DNA of 23,139 nt from JBKHBT01 sp046542255 (GTDB taxonomy: Bacteria; UBP14; UBA6098; JBKHBT01): NCBI GenBank assembly GCA_046542255.1, contig JBKHBT010000049.1, positions 1 to 23,139 on the forward strand, read 5' to 3'. This document shows, piece after piece, positions 22,814 through 23,139 of the stretch (positions within the stretch are counted from its first letter, which is position 1; the number at the start of each line of letters is the position of its first letter). The position numbers were made by a program, and so were the translations under genes. The notes under the pieces are model-generated. The model was not told where the DNA came from, searched no databases, and saw only the letters and a list, made by a program, of their open reading frames with translations.

Positions 22814-23139
22814 ATGAATTGATTATGTAGTCTTTAATTCCGTTTTGATTGTAGCCATACAATAGCTATTTTTGAATATGAATTCGGCCAGGCAAAGCGA
22901 AAGCAAACAAATATATGCAACAGTTTTAAAATATGAAATCTATCGAAAAAATGAAACATTGAAATAACCCAAACTAGTCTAATTCAGCTATTAACTTCAA
23001 CGGTTTTATGAATGATTAAGGTAACTGCTCAAGGGGGATACACATTGTCTCTTTTAAAGCCATCTATATTTAACATATATATACTATTTAATATATATAC
23101 CCAAAAGGCTTTACTGATGTTTTAGCCTGAAAAGTATGA
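22814..23139. other. AT-rich non-coding stretch at right edge
   Basis: No frame of useful length with a ribosome site is present. The only Shine-Dalgarno-like site (AAGGGGG at about 23031-23037) leads into a frame that stops after about 26 codons. A weak terminator-like hairpin lies near the start, and very AT-rich tracts (about 23072-23100) near the end could be promoter or curved DNA. I see no tRNA or repeat array. Confidence 0.5.
22848..22873 (+). terminator. Candidate weak terminator after tatD-ksgA
   Basis: A perfect 6-bp inverted repeat ATTGTA/TACAAT (22848-22853 and 22858-22863) with a 4-nt loop is followed within 6 nt by five Ts. The stem is A/T-rich, so it is weak, but its position 35 nt after the stop codon fits the end of the permease-tatD-ksgA transcript. 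Confidence 0.35.

Noticed and set aside
1..23139. CRISPR array, insertion sequence, prophage or toxin-antitoxin genes
   Set aside because: No regularly spaced direct repeats, transposase or integrase motifs, phage genes or toxin-antitoxin pairs were seen on either strand.

Overview
This window reads as a contiguous chromosomal segment from an AT-rich, Gram-negative-type bacterium, probably uncultured and probably FCB-like (Bacteroidetes/Cloacimonetes/WOR-3-type). The clues are an outer-membrane polysaccharide exporter, a MacB-type permease, the MEP isoprenoid pathway (ispE), strong Shine-Dalgarno sites before many genes, and a remnant resembling a type IX secretion (Por) C-terminal sorting domain. 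The taxonomic call is inference from gene content; no rRNA is present.

Left edge (1-1005): a signal-peptide ORF runs off the left edge on the minus strand. It is followed by a cluster of palindromic repeats, including a composite four-hairpin element of about 116 bp bounded by a 13-bp inverted repeat, then a broken unrecognised gene, a consensus-like sigma70 promoter, tRNA-Ser(CGA) and the lon terminator.

Minus-strand block (1026-17279), read right to left: ispE, tRNA-Gln(TTG), two tandem PRPP synthases, rplY (bL25), a three-gene surface-polysaccharide set (SLBB/Wza-like exporter, Wzz-like chain-length protein, O-antigen-ligase-like membrane protein), lepA, rimO, divIVA, a purine nucleoside phosphorylase, hsp20 and lon. 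Most neighbours touch or overlap, so this looks like one long operon or a few nested ones. Internal promoters are visible before rimO and divIVA. The order ispE-tRNA-Gln-prs-rplY is the same as in many Proteobacteria.

Divergent junction (17280-17662): the remnant of a secreted protein lies between ispE and a rightward promoter.

Plus-strand block (17594-22813): a secreted protein with about seven propeller-like repeats and a duplicated 'GWN' C-terminal module, then a MacB/FtsX-type ABC permease without an adjacent ATPase, and a 507-residue protein in which a TatD metallo-hydrolase is fused in frame to the 16S rRNA dimethyltransferase KsgA/RsmA. The last 326 bp contain no gene I can support.

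The most noteworthy items are the TatD-KsgA fusion, the broken gene under a strong promoter beside tRNA-Ser, the polysaccharide trio inside a translation/housekeeping operon, apparently leaderless promoters at divIVA and rimO, and the roughly 85-residue insertion in Lon.
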